In this document: in pieces, positions 18,750-29,533 of the stretch
How positions within the stretch are numbered: position 1 is the stretch's first letter
Layout: each line of letters begins with the position of its first letter
Source of the DNA: Palsa-504 sp963744005
GTDB taxonomy: Bacteria; Actinomycetota; Actinomycetes; Streptosporangiales; Streptosporangiaceae
Length of the DNA: 64,000 nucleotides
NCBI GenBank assembly: GCA_963744005.1
Contig: CAVURU010000003.1
Span: forward strand, 2,790,001 to 2,854,000
Reading direction: 5' to 3'
Notes under the pieces: model-generated
What the model was told of the DNA's origin: nothing
Database searches by the model: none
Seen by the model: only the letters and a program-made list of their open reading frames with translations
Translations under genes and position numbers: made by a program

Positions 18750-19130
18750 GTGAACCGGTTGGGTGAACTCGAACGCGCCATCATGGACGTTCTCTGGGAG
18801 AGCGATGGTCCGCTCACCGTGAGAGAAGTCAGTGCTAGGCTGACCGAACGTAACCTAGCTCACACCACCGTGATGACGGTGCTCGACAGGCTCGCGAAAA
18901 AAGGTTTCGCCAAGCGGCAGCGCGACGGCCGGGCCTGGCGCTATTGTCCTGCCGCGACGCGAGAGAACTACGTGGCCGAGCTGATGCTGACCGCACTGGA
19001 GCAAACCGGGGACCGCACGGCGGCCCTGACCCGGTTCGCCCAATCGGTGTCGGGCGTCGAGGCAGACGTACTGCGTGACGCCCTGGATGTAGTCGAAGAT
19101 GGCGGCGGAGGAGATGACCGGACTGGCTGA
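18750..19130 (+). CDS. BlaI/MecI/CopY-family transcriptional repressor
   Basis: 126 residues. A winged helix spans roughly 1-75: LGELERAIMDVLWESDGPLTVREVSARL then LAHTTVMTVLDRLAKKGFAKRQRDGRAWRYCPA. The C-terminal dimerisation helix follows. The start is GTG with no ribosome site; TTCTAT lies just upstream, so the message may be leaderless. It overlaps the M56 peptidase gene by 32 bases; this is the BlaI-BlaR1-like pairing, in which the membrane peptidase relieves repression. Confidence 0.92.
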   Translation: MNRLGELERAIMDVLWESDGPLTVREVSARLTERNLAHTTVMTVLDRLAKKGFAKRQRDGRAWRYCPAATRENYVAELMLTALEQTGDRTAALTRFAQSVSGVEADVLRDALDVVEDGGGGDDRTG

Positions 19131-20181
19131 CGCGGCACTGCTAGCCGCAGTGTCCGCTGCGAGCGTGGTCGGGGCTTCGGCCCTGCTCCGGGCCAGCTGG
19201 CCGCGCCGCTCGCCAGCCGCGGCCATCCTGCTCTGGCAGGCCCTCGGCCTGGCCGCGGGCCTGGCCACGGTGGGCACGCTGGTCAGCCTCAGCCTGCCCG
19301 GCGACAACCTCGGCGTGGCCCGGTCCATCATCCATCTGCCGACCGTCTTCCCGGACACCGCGTTCCGCTTTCCCGCCGCGCTCGGGGTGGTCGGCGTGCT
19401 GCCCGCCATGCTGCTCATCCTCCGGCTGGCCTGCCTGGCCGCCGGGCTGATCCTGCTCGCCTCGCTGTGCTGGGTGCTGATCGCCGCGTCCGCGGCGGCG
19501 GTGGCGGCCCGGCGGCGGCAGCGGGACCTGCTGTCCCTGCTGGCCCACGGCGACCCGAAGGTGCCCGGCGCGCTGGTGGTCGACTACCCGACCGCGGCGG
19601 CCTACTGCCTGCCCGGGCTGCGCTCCCAGATCGTGCTGTCGGTCGGCACCCTGGAGCTGCTGGGCCGGGCCGAGCTGGCCGCGGTGCTGGCCCACGAGCG
19701 GGCCCACCTGCGCGAGCGGCACGACCTGGTGCTGCTGCCCTTCACCGCGCTGCGGCGGGCCTTCCCGCAGTCGGCCACGGCCACCGGGGCGCACCGCTCG
19801 GTGGCGCTGCTGGTCGAGATGCTAGCCGACGACCGCGCCCTGCGCGGCCGGCCCGCCCGGGAGCTGGTCTCGGCCCTGGTACGGTTCGGCACGGCCGGGA
19901 CCTGCCCGGCGCCCAGCGGCGCGCTGGCGGCCGCCGAGGGCGACATGGCGGCCCGGGTCGAGCGCCTGCTGCGCCCGGCGCAGCCGCTGCCCGCGGTGGC
20001 CACCGCGGCAGTCCTGATGTCCTCGGCCGTGCTGGTGCTGGGGACGCTGCGCGCTGCTGATCCTGTAGACGCGCTGCTGGCCGGTAAGCGCGCTGCTGAT
20101 CCGCGGATCCGCTGGGCCGTTACCAGGGGCCGTAGGGGCCTGAGCTGGACCGGCTGTTGCGGTTGTTGCGGAACTCCCTGA
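19099..20181 (+). CDS. M56-family membrane metallopeptidase (BlaR1-like)
   Basis: 360 residues. Hydrophobic helices lie at about 8-28, 35-60, 90-125 and 295-315. The zinc motif HERAH is at residues 199-203 (LAHERAHLRERHDL) and the third ligand region is probably EMLADDRALRG. There is no penicillin-binding sensor domain, unlike true BlaR1. It overlaps the BlaI-type repressor gene and is expected to control it. Two starts are possible (19099 and 19114). The last 20 codons run into the 3' end of the convergent DUF2516 gene. Confidence 0.88.
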   Translation: MAAEEMTGLADAALLAAVSAASVVGASALLRASWPRRSPAAAILLWQALGLAAGLATVGTLVSLSLPGDNLGVARSIIHLPTVFPDTAFRFPAALGVVGVLPAMLLILRLACLAAGLILLASLCWVLIAASAAAVAARRRQRDLLSLLAHGDPKVPGALVVDYPTAAAYCLPGLRSQIVLSVGTLELLGRAELAAVLAHERAHLRERHDLVLLPFTALRRAFPQSATATGAHRSVALLVEMLADDRALRGRPARELVSALVRFGTAGTCPAPSGALAAAEGDMAARVERLLRPAQPLPAVATAAVLMSSAVLVLGTLRAADPVDALLAGKRAADPRIRWAVTRGRRGLSWTGCCGCCGTP

Positions 20182-20458
20182 CCGCGGGCCGGACGTCGGC
20201 CAGGTACACCGCGGCGGCCACGAAGGCGGCCACGGGCAGGATCGACGTCGGGCCCACGCCGTAGACGGCCCCGGCCAGGCCGACCACCGCGGCCACGCCC
20301 GTGATGATCAGCCACAGCGGCTTGGTGCGCTTGCCCGCGGCGATGAAGGACTGCGACGGCCGGGTGATGGCGTCGATGAAGGCCCAGGCCTCGACCACGA
20401 ACGCGGCCAGTCCGAGGACCAGGAAGAAGATGTTGAGCGGGGTATAGGTACCGAACAC
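20120..20458 (-). CDS. DUF2516 family membrane protein
   Basis: 112 residues with three hydrophobic helices (about 8-32, 47-68, 70-88) and a polar C-terminus ending SSSGPYGPW. It matches the small actinobacterial DUF2516 family, of unknown function. It lies 13 bases downstream of the XRE regulator gene, so the two are likely co-transcribed. Its 3' end overlaps the convergent M56 gene by about 60 bases. Confidence 0.85.
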   Translation of the reverse strand: MFGTYTPLNIFFLVLGLAAFVVEAWAFIDAITRPSQSFIAAGKRTKPLWLIITGVAAVVGLAGAVYGVGPTSILPVAAFVAAAVYLADVRPAVREFRNNRNSRSSSGPYGPW

Positions 20459-20471
20459 AGGATCACGCTAC

Positions 20472-21209
20472 CTAATGGGCGGGGCCATCGGGCCGGGAAA
20501 GGCCGTCCTCGGGCCCGCCCGCCTCGCTGTTGCTGGCTTCGGGGTTGCTGGCCTCGGGGTTGCTGGCCTCGGGCTTGCTGTCGGGGTCAGGCGACTCTAC
20601 GTAGACGGACTGCACGTCGGCGGCGTCCTGGACGGCGGCGACCTGCTCGGCGTCGGCCTGGGCCGCTTCGGCCACGACGGCCTGGGCGGCTTGCGCGGCT
20701 TGCGTGGCCCTGGCCTGGGCGGCTTCGTCGGCGGCGGCCTGCTCGGCGGTGTAGGCCGCGGCGCCCCACGGGTCGCGGACGTTCTCGGCTTCCCGGGCCT
20801 CGTCGGCCTCGGCCTGCGCCTCGGCTTCGGCTTCAGCCTGGGCCCCGGCGTCGTCGGTGGCGGCCATGGCCGCGTTCTCCTTGCGGAACGACTCGTAGAT
20901 CTCCATCAGGACCTGCTTCTGCCGCTCGGACAGCTCCGGGTCGGTCAGCAGGGCCGAACGGACGCCCGAGTCAGCGGGCCGGTCATCCAGGATGCCCGCC
21001 TGCACGTAGAGCGCCTCGGCGGAGATGCGCAGCCCCTTGGCCAGCTGCTGCAGGATGTCGGCGCTCGGCTTGCGCAGGCCCCGCTCGATCTGGCTCAGGT
21101 AGGGGTTGGACACCCCGGCCGTCTGGGCCAGCTGGCGCATGGAGATCCTGGCCTGCTCGCGCTGTTCCCGGATGTAATCGCCGATGGACTTCGCTCGATC
21201 GTTACGCAT
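20472..21209 (-). CDS. XRE-family HTH regulator with Ala/Glu/Gln-rich tail
   Basis: 245 residues. The N-terminal 65 residues are a Cro/C1 HTH: IGDYIREQREQARISMRQLAQTAGVSNPYLSQIERGLRKPS. Residues 60-115 continue with a helical region (ISAEALYVQAGIL; LSERQKQVLMEIYESFRKEN). The last 110 residues are low complexity, rich in Ala, Glu and Gln, and include three to four PEASN-type repeats near the end. The ATG has no ribosome site but has a -10/-35 pair ending exactly at it, so the mRNA is probably leaderless. The operator upstream suggests autoregulation. Confidence 0.88.
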   Translation of the reverse strand: MRNDRAKSIGDYIREQREQARISMRQLAQTAGVSNPYLSQIERGLRKPSADILQQLAKGLRISAEALYVQAGILDDRPADSGVRSALLTDPELSERQKQVLMEIYESFRKENAAMAATDDAGAQAEAEAEAQAEADEAREAENVRDPWGAAAYTAEQAAADEAAQARATQAAQAAQAVVAEAAQADAEQVAAVQDAADVQSVYVESPDPDSKPEASNPEASNPEASNSEAGGPEDGLSRPDGPAH

Positions 21210-21246
21210 GACTTCAGTATGCCACCAACTGCTTGCAATTGCAAGC
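21210..21246 (-). promoter_or_regulatory. leaderless promoter with 16-bp palindromic operator for the XRE gene
   Basis: GCTTGCAATTGCAAGC at 21231-21246 is a perfect palindrome. Read on the minus strand, its first TTGCAA (21244-21239) serves as a -35, followed by 17 bases and CATACT (21221-21216) as a -10. The transcript would then begin at or next to the ATG at 21209. A dimer of the encoded HTH protein on the palindrome would block the -35 directly. Confidence 0.65.
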
Positions 21247-21315
21247 GGCTAGCTAGCGGCTGGGCGGCCTTTGAGCAGGTCAGAGTGATATTGAGGGTTA
21301 GCTGCGGGACCTAGG

Positions 21316-22152
21316 CTAGCTCCGGGCGGCCTTCCCGGCGGCGAGGGAGAGGTGCTCGCGGGCGAAGGCGAGGGAGGTGGCCAGGTCGGCCAGGCGGTCC
21401 TCCCGGGACGGGGCCTTGTTGGTGTTCACCTCGACCACGACCATGCCCGGGTACCCGGTCGAGGACAGCCGGTGCAGCAGCTCGGCGCACGGCTGGGCGC
21501 CGCGGCCGGGCACCAGGTGCTCGTCCGGGAACGGCCCGGACGGGGACCCGGTGCCGTCGGCCAGGTGCACGTGGGCCAGCCGGTCGCCGAATCCCTCCGC
21601 CATGGCCAGCGCGTCGGAGCCGGACGCGGCGGTGTGCGACAGGTCCAGGGTGACGTGCGGGACGTCGAGCGAGGTGGGATCCCAGTGCGGGGCGTACGGC
21701 GCGACCTCGCTGCTGCCCACCCGCAGCGGGTACATGTTCTCCACCGCGAAGATCACGTCGGTGCCGGCGGCCAGCTCGGCCAGGCCCTCGGTGAACCGCC
21801 GGGCGTAGTCCTGCTGCCACCGGAAGGGCGGATGAACGACGACGACTTTGGCCCCGACGCGTTCGGCCAGGTCCTTGGCCCGGCGCAGCTTCTCCCACGG
21901 CTCCCGGCCCCAGACCCGCTGGGTGAGCAGCAGGCTGGGCGCGTGCACGGCCAGGATGGGCAGCTGGTGGTACACGCTGAGCCCCAGCAGCGCGTCCGCG
22001 GTCTGGCTCACCGGGTCGGTGTAGACCATGACCTCGATGCCGTCGTACCCGAGCCGGGCGGCCATCTCGAAGGCGTCGGGGGTGCGTTCCGGGTAGGCCG
22101 AGGAGGTAGACAGGGCGACGGGCGTGCCCGCTGTCCTCGTCGCGCCGCTCAT
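21316..22152 (-). CDS. sugar phosphate isomerase/epimerase-like TIM-barrel protein
   Basis: 278 residues of the AP endonuclease 2 / xylose isomerase-like TIM barrel. Strand-loop landmarks are RLGYDGIEVMVYTD, AVHAPSLLL, KVVVVHPPFRWQ, IFAVENMYPL with a metal-ligand Glu, VTLDLSHTAASG with Asp and His, HVHLADGTGSPSG, and VVVEVNTNKAPS. The metal ligands of the family (Glu, Asp, His, Glu) appear present. The substrate is unknown. It is divergent from radA (47 bases between starts). Confidence 0.85.
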   Translation of the reverse strand: MSGATRTAGTPVALSTSSAYPERTPDAFEMAARLGYDGIEVMVYTDPVSQTADALLGLSVYHQLPILAVHAPSLLLTQRVWGREPWEKLRRAKDLAERVGAKVVVVHPPFRWQQDYARRFTEGLAELAAGTDVIFAVENMYPLRVGSSEVAPYAPHWDPTSLDVPHVTLDLSHTAASGSDALAMAEGFGDRLAHVHLADGTGSPSGPFPDEHLVPGRGAQPCAELLHRLSSTGYPGMVVVEVNTNKAPSREDRLADLATSLAFAREHLSLAAGKAARS

Positions 22153-22199
22153 GGCTCCAGCTTACTGAGATTGTCGGCAGCAGCCGTTATCGTGCCGCC

Positions 22200-23642
22200 A
22201 TGGCGAAGTCATCGGCGGGGGCCAGCTATCGGTGCACGGAATGCGGCTGGCAGGCGGCCAAGTGGGCCGGGCGCTGCGGGGAGTGCCAGGCCTGGGGCAC
22301 GGTCGAGGAGATATCGGGCCCGCGGCTGGCCCGGGCGGGCATCCGGCCGGTGTCCTTCGGCGCGGGCGGGCCGGTCAGCACCCCGGCGGTGCCCATCGGC
22401 CAGGTCGACGCGACGAACGCCAGCGCGCGGCCGACCGGGCTGGACGAGCTGGACCGGGTGCTGGGCGGCGGCCTGGTGCCCGGGGCGGTGCTGCTGCTGG
22501 CGGGCGAGCCGGGGGTAGGCAAGTCGACCCTGCTGCTGGAGGCGGGCGCGCTGGTGGCCGAGACCGGCCCGGTGCTCTACGTCACAGGCGAGGAGTCGGC
22601 GGCCCAGGTCCGGTCCCGCGCCGACCGGATAGGCGCGGTCAGCGATCGGCTGTACCTGGCCGCCGAGACGGACCTGGACGCGGTGCTGCGGCACATCGAC
22701 CAGGTGCAGCCCCGGCTGCTCATCATCGACTCGGTGCAGACCATCGCGGCGGCCGACGTGGACGCGGCCCCGGGCGGGGTGACCCAGGTCCGGGCGGTGG
22801 CCGGGGCGCTGACGGCGGTGGCCAAGGAGCGGTCGCTGGCCACCATCCTGGTCGGGCACGTGACCAAGGACGGTTCGGTGGCCGGGCCGCGGGCGCTGGA
22901 GCACCTGGTGGACGTGGTGCTGCACTTCGACGGCGACCGGCACTCCCAGCTGCGCATGGTCCGGGCGGTCAAGAACCGGTACGGGCCGACCGACGAGGTG
23001 GGCTGCTTCGACCTGGGCGAGTACGGCCTGATCGGGCTGCCCGATCCGAGCGGGCTGTTCCTGTCCCAGCACCGCGAGCCGGTGCCCGGCACCTGCGTCA
23101 CGGTGACCCTGGAGGGCCGCAGGCCGCTGCCTGCGGAGGTGCAGGCCCTGGTGGGTACCTCGGTGCTGGAGGTGCCGCGGCGGACCACGTCCGGGCTGGA
23201 CGGCGCCCGGGTGGGCATGGTGCTGGCCGTGCTCCAGCGCCGGGCCGGGCTCAAGCTGGGCCGGCAGGACGTGTACGCGGCCACGGTGGGCGGCGTACGG
23301 CTGACCGAGCCGTCGGTGGACCTGGCCGTGGCCATCTCGCTGGCCAGTTCGGCGGCCAACCTGAGCGTGCCGCACGGCGTGGTGGCCATCGGCGAGGTGG
23401 GCCTGGCGGGCGAGGTGCGCCGGGTGGCGGGCCTGGCCCGCCGCCTGGCCGAGGCGGAGCGGATGGGCTTCCGGCGCGCGGTCGTGCCCGCGGGCTCGGC
23501 GGGCCTGGACGGGGTGAGCTCGGCCCCGGCCGGGCGCGGTCAGCCTCTCTCGGAGGCCGCAGGGACGTCGGGGACCATCGAGGTGATCGAGGTCACCGAC
23601 GTCCGGCAGGCCCTGTCCAGCGTGCTGGGGCTGGCCGACTGA
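22200..23642 (+). CDS. radA: DNA repair protein RadA/Sms
   Basis: 480 residues. An N-terminal C4 zinc finger (YRCTECGWQAAKWAGRCGEC) is followed by the RecA-like core with Walker A GEPGVGKST near residue 103, the RadA signature KNRYGPTDEVG near 261, and a C-terminal Lon-like domain. RadA remodels branch intermediates in recombination. In many actinobacteria disA follows radA; here a minus-strand secreted protein gene follows instead, with a 4-base gap. The ATG at 22200 starts the usual short N-terminus before the zinc finger. Confidence 0.95.
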   Translation: MAKSSAGASYRCTECGWQAAKWAGRCGECQAWGTVEEISGPRLARAGIRPVSFGAGGPVSTPAVPIGQVDATNASARPTGLDELDRVLGGGLVPGAVLLLAGEPGVGKSTLLLEAGALVAETGPVLYVTGEESAAQVRSRADRIGAVSDRLYLAAETDLDAVLRHIDQVQPRLLIIDSVQTIAAADVDAAPGGVTQVRAVAGALTAVAKERSLATILVGHVTKDGSVAGPRALEHLVDVVLHFDGDRHSQLRMVRAVKNRYGPTDEVGCFDLGEYGLIGLPDPSGLFLSQHREPVPGTCVTVTLEGRRPLPAEVQALVGTSVLEVPRRTTSGLDGARVGMVLAVLQRRAGLKLGRQDVYAATVGGVRLTEPSVDLAVAISLASSAANLSVPHGVVAIGEVGLAGEVRRVAGLARRLAEAERMGFRRAVVPAGSAGLDGVSSAPAGRGQPLSEAAGTSGTIEVIEVTDVRQALSSVLGLAD

Positions 23643-23645
23643 GGC

Positions 23646-24432
23646 TCAGTCGGCCAGCTTGAACGTGCGGACCGGGCTGGTCACCGAGCCGGCCTTGGCC
23701 TGCGCCGTGTAACTGCCCGCCTTGGCCGAGGAGGCCAGCGTGCTGCACCCGGGCAGGGTGACCGAGCGGTTCCAGGTGAAGCTCTGCTGGACCGGGACGC
23801 CGCGGGACAGCCTGGCCTGCTGGGTCTGGCCGCTCTTGGCGCAGTCGGCCGAGTCCCAGATGATCCGGCCCGAGGCCATCACGACCAGGTGCATCTGGGC
23901 CGGGCTGGTGTCCAGCGTGCAGGTCCCCGCGGCGGTCGAGACGGCGTCCACGGTGAACACGGCGTTCTGGCCCTTGGGGTAGCTGGACTTGCTGGCGAAC
24001 AGGCTCAGCACGACCGAGCTGGGCGCGCACGACCCGTCCGACGGCCCCGGCCGCGACGGCCGCGGCGGACTGGGCGGCCGAGTTCTTGGCCGCCGGGCTG
24101 CTGGCCGCGGGCAGGCCCGAGGCGGCCGAGCGGCCGGCCCCGGATCCGGACCCGGATCCGGACCCGGTCAGCCCGGGGACGCTCGCGTTGGCGCCTGCTC
24201 CGGTGGTGGCGGCCGAGGGCGAGGAGGCCGGGGTGTTGGGGTACGCCGCGGCCGACATCGAGGAGGCGTTAGCCTGCGGTGACGAGGCGGGCTTGCCGCC
24301 GCCCCCGCCGGACAGCGCCCAGGCCAGCAGGCCGAGAACGCCCAGGCCAGCTGTCAAGGTGAGGGCCCGGCGCCGCCAGTAGGTTTGCGGCTCCTCCCCC
24401 TCGTCTTCGTCACGATAGGTATTCCTATCCAT
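23646..24432 (-). pseudogene. anchored extracytoplasmic protein with SG-repeat linker, interrupted by a frameshift
   Basis: From the ATG at 24432: a 22-residue acidic/basic cytoplasmic start, a membrane helix (LTAGLGVLGLLAWAL), then a Ser/Ala/Gly linker with a five-fold SG repeat, then an outer domain. The linker frame goes off at the four-base C run 24045-24048 (GGGG on the coding strand). The neighbouring frame carries the outer domain (SLFASKSSYPKGQNAVFTVDAV ... FKLAD, stop at 23646) with four Cys. Removing one G joins them as ...AAGPSDGSCAP. The outer domain looks like an Ig-type beta sandwich of unknown role. Confidence 0.7.
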
Positions 24433-24577
24433 AACGCAGAGTATGCAAGATGCCCGCCACCTGCGGCGGGAGACCCGCCGGCGGATGATCATCTGGTTAT
24501 CTGGCCGGGCTGCCGGTTAGCTGGCCGGGCTGCTGGTTTTCTGGCCGGGCCGGGTCCGTGCCACGATGGGGACCGTC

Positions 24578-25479
24578 ATGCCCACCTCCTACGCCGATCC
24601 GGTGCTGGCCTGGTACGAGCGGAACGCACGCGACCTGCCGTGGCGCGCACCGGGGACCACGCCCTGGTCCGTTCTGGTCAGCGAGATCATGCTGCAGCAG
24701 ACGCCGGTGGCCAGAGTGCTGCCCGCGCACCGGGCCTGGCTGGACCGGTGGCCCACGCCCGCGGCGCTGGCCGCCGAGCCGGCCGCCGAGGCCATCAGGC
24801 AGTGGGCCGGCTGGGCTACCCCCGGCGCGCGCTGCGGCTGCACGAGACGGCCACCATCGTCACCAGCAGGCACGGCGGCGTGGTGCCGGACGACGTCGAT
24901 GCCCTGCTGGCCCTGCCGGGCATCGGGAGTTACACGGCCGCGGCGGTGGCGAGCTTCGCGTTCGGCCAGCGGCACGCGGTGCTGGACACCAACGTGCGGC
25001 GGGTGCTGGCCCGGCTGGTGGCGGGCCAGCCCCGGCCCGGCGTGGCGCCGTCGCCGGCCGAACGGCGGATGGCCGAGGCGCTGCTGCCGGCCGAGCCGGC
25101 CGTGGCCGCGCGCTGGGCGGTCGCGGTCATGGAGCTGGGCGCGCTGGTCTGCACCGCGGCCAGCCCGCGCTGCGAGGAGTGCCCGGTGGCCGCGCAGTGC
25201 GCCTGGCTGGCGGCTGGACGGCCTGCGGAGCCCGCTGAGGCGGCAGCGCGGCGCCGGCCGCAGCGGTACGACGGGACGGACCGGCAGTGCCGCGGGCGGC
25301 TGCTGGGGGTGCTGCGGGACGGTTCTGGTCCGGTGCGGCAGGAGGAGCTGGCGGGCGTGTGGGCCGATCCGGTGCAGTTCGCCCGGGCACTGGACGGGCT
25401 GGTGGCGGACGGGCTGGTGGATCCGCTGCCAGACGGGCGGTTCGCGCTGCCCGGGGCCGCTGCGGCGGGACCCGGGTAA
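24578..25479 (+). pseudogene. mutY: A/G-specific adenine glycosylase, interrupted by a frameshift
   Basis: The first 78 codons from the ATG at 24578 encode the MutY N-terminus (LPWRAPGTTPWSVLVSEIMLQQT with the catalytic Glu). At about 24811 (GGCTGGG) the frame shifts, and the rest continues one frame away: LPGIGSYTAAAVASFAFG (helix-hairpin-helix), LDTNVRRVLARL with the catalytic Asp, and a Cys cluster C-x6-C-x2-C-x5-C for [4Fe-4S]. One added C restores WAGLGYPRRALRLHE, exactly as in homologues. MutY removes A opposite 8-oxoG. If the shift is real the cell lacks this enzyme. Confidence 0.85.
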
Positions 25480-25586
25480 CGGCAGCGCGGCGGGCTGGGT
25501 GGTGCGGGCGGTGCGGCGGCGCGGCCGGCGGGCTGGATGGGTGTGGGCGGCGGAGCGGCGGGCGAGGGCGGGCGGCCGGCGAGCAA

Positions 25587-25642
25587 CGACGTGGTTGTCA
25601 CAATCACGCGCACCTGACGACATGGTTGTGGCAACCATGTCG
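25587..25642. promoter_or_regulatory. two related inverted repeats between mutY and clpC
   Basis: CGACATGGTTG-TGG-CAACCATGTCG at 25618-25642 is a perfect 11-bp inverted repeat. A partner at 25587-25608 (CGACGTGGTTG...ACAATCACG) shares its left arm, CGAC-TGGTTG, with an imperfect right arm. The surrounding 190 bases between these convergent genes hold no gene. Both could be protein-binding sites or a hairpin pair. Confidence 0.55.
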
Positions 25643-25665
25643 TTCGCAACGGGAGCGGACAGCAA

Positions 25666-25699
25666 GAAGCCCGGGCCTCTGTAGGGAGGTCCGGGCTTC
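25666..25699 (-). terminator. clpC terminator
   Basis: GAAGCCCGG at 25666-25674 pairs with CCGGGCTTC at 25691-25699. The stem extends inward with GCCTC/GAGGT (one G-T pair) to about 14 bp around a 6-nt loop. It is 14 bases past the clpC stop and may also serve mutY from the other side. Confidence 0.8.
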
Positions 25700-25712
25700 C
25701 TGGGTCGTGCTG

Positions 25713-28304
<2,592 letters not shown>

Positions 28305-28395
28305 TCGCTCTCCTCACAGCACGGGGGCCGGTCCGAGTTGGGCTGTTGGACCCTACTTACCTTGCCTACTCCGCATAGTAGCCGCGTGCCCACGG

Positions 28396-28410
28396 TCGCG
28401 CTGAACGCGA
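28396..28410. promoter_or_regulatory. possible ClgR-type operator upstream of clpC
   Basis: TCGCG-CTGAA-CGCGA is a 5-bp inverted repeat about 92 bases upstream of the clpC ATG. Its core CGCTGAACGCG resembles the actinobacterial ClgR consensus (CGC-Y-N-A-N-R-GCG), with a C where the consensus has a purine. ClgR activates clp genes in several actinobacteria. Confidence 0.35.
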
Positions 28411-28799
28411 GTACGCGCCATGCACTCCAAGACATTCCCTGGACACGGCCCTTCATCCCCATCAAACCCTGTAGAAGACACCCGTGTTCCCAGGATGAGG
28501 CCGGGTACGCCGCAAGCGAACGCAGTTCCTTCTGGTAAGCGCCGGTCTCGGGGCGCCGCTCGGCTGCGGCCGACGGCCCGCCGCGGCCAGCACACCAAGC
28601 ATCCGGTCAGCGGGCTCGGTCAGCGACACCGCTGACACATTGGTGTCGCCATAGCCGCACCAATGGTCCATCGGTGCGGGCCGTGATGGTGCGGCAGGGG
28701 CCGGCGGGGTCTGCGGACTCACACCGGCGGAGGCCGGACGAGCCGAAAAGGCCACGGGCGAGGCGGAAGGCCATGAGCGAAGTGCGCCGCCTGGGCGTG

Positions 28800-28857
28800 G
28801 CCGTTCTTGAGGACGGCCGGGTGGCGCAGCCGTTCTTGAGACGGCCGGGGTGGCGGG
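28800..28857. repeat. tandem 29-base hairpin element, two copies
   Basis: GCCGTTCTTGAGGACGGCC with GGGTGGCG after it (28800-28828) is repeated from 28829 with one base lost and one gained (GCCGTTCTTGAGACGGCC, GGGGTGGCGG). Each copy can fold into a short GGCCGT/ACGGCC hairpin. Confidence 0.6.
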
Positions 28858-28885
28858 CGTGATGGTGACGCGGGGAGCGGGAAAC

Positions 28886-28938
28886 AAAAACGCACCGCTG
28901 GCCCGGCGGCGGAAAGCCGGTAGCGGGCCAGCGGTGCG
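28886..28938 (-). terminator. lsr2 rho-independent terminator
   Basis: CGCACCGCTGGCCCG at 28891-28905 pairs perfectly over 15 bp with CGGGCCAGCGGTGCG at 28924-28938, loop 18 nt. On the minus strand the stem is followed at once by five T residues (AAAAA at 28886-28890 on the plus strand). It lies about 50 bases past the lsr2 stop. Confidence 0.9.
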
Positions 28939-28988
28939 GGAGAACGTCAGGTCTGCTGAGCAGAAGTGCTGGACTCCGTGGCGAAGTT

Positions 28989-29315
28989 CTAGTGCGCGGC
29001 CTCGTACTCGGCGACGATGTTCGCCGGAATGCGGCCGCGCTCATTCACCTTGTATCCGCGCTGCTTCGCCCAGGCGCGGATTTGCGCGCTGCGCTCGCGG
29101 CCGGGGCCAGTGCGCGCCCGGCGGCGACGAGCAGCCGGGGCGCTTGCTTTGCGCGCGTGCTCAACATAGCTGGCAAGTTCTTTACGAAGCTTCCCCGCGT
29201 TACCAGTACTCAGATCGATCTCATACGAGGCACCATCGAGGCCAAACGCCACGGTCTCTGTCGCCTCGCTCCCGTCGAGATCGTCGACGAGAAGCACTTG
29301 CACCTTCTGTGCCAT
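28989..29315 (-). CDS. lsr2: Lsr2 nucleoid-associated silencing protein
   Basis: 108 residues. The N-terminal dimerisation domain is KVQVLLVDDLDGSEATETVAFGLDGASYEIDLS. A basic linker (RRRRART) leads to the C-terminal DNA-binding domain with IRAWAKQRGYKVNERGRIPANIVAEYEAAH, whose RGR enters the minor groove of AT-rich DNA. The ATG at 29315 is preceded by GAAGGG and a clear promoter. Lsr2 bridges DNA and silences horizontally acquired, AT-rich genes. Confidence 0.97.
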   Translation of the reverse strand: MAQKVQVLLVDDLDGSEATETVAFGLDGASYEIDLSTGNAGKLRKELASYVEHARKASAPAARRRRARTGPGRERSAQIRAWAKQRGYKVNERGRIPANIVAEYEAAH

Positions 29316-29355
29316 CGAAGCGGCCCTTCTGACGGAGCAACCTAATTTCAGTTTT

Positions 29356-29384
29356 AAGATATACCAAATCTCTTGTAGTGACAA
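29356..29384 (-). promoter_or_regulatory. lsr2 promoter
   Basis: On the minus strand TTGTCA (29384-29379) and TATCTT (29361-29356) are separated by 17 bases in a conspicuously AT-rich block (about 29340-29425) of this GC-rich DNA. The predicted transcript has a leader of about 34 bases including the GAAGGG ribosome site. AT-rich promoter DNA is what Lsr2 binds, so autoregulation is plausible. Confidence 0.65.
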
Positions 29385-29533
29385 TTCCGAGGGTTGCGAT
29401 TCACTGATTATCCGGGATTCCAGTAACTCTCCGTAATCAGGTCCCGGTGCTTCGTTAGCAAGGCATCCCGAGCTGATGTCGCGGCGAAGCCGCAGTTCGC
29501 CTAGTTCTTCCGGTTCGGCATATACCCGGAATA

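Larger units (their letters stand above)
28305..28885. other. long non-coding region upstream of clpC
   Basis: Between the clpC start and the lsr2 terminator there is no supported gene. The minus frame at 28462-28887 is Pro/Arg-rich with no homology I know. The region holds the clpC promoter area, a possible ClgR site and a tandem duplication of a small hairpin element. Confidence 0.4.
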
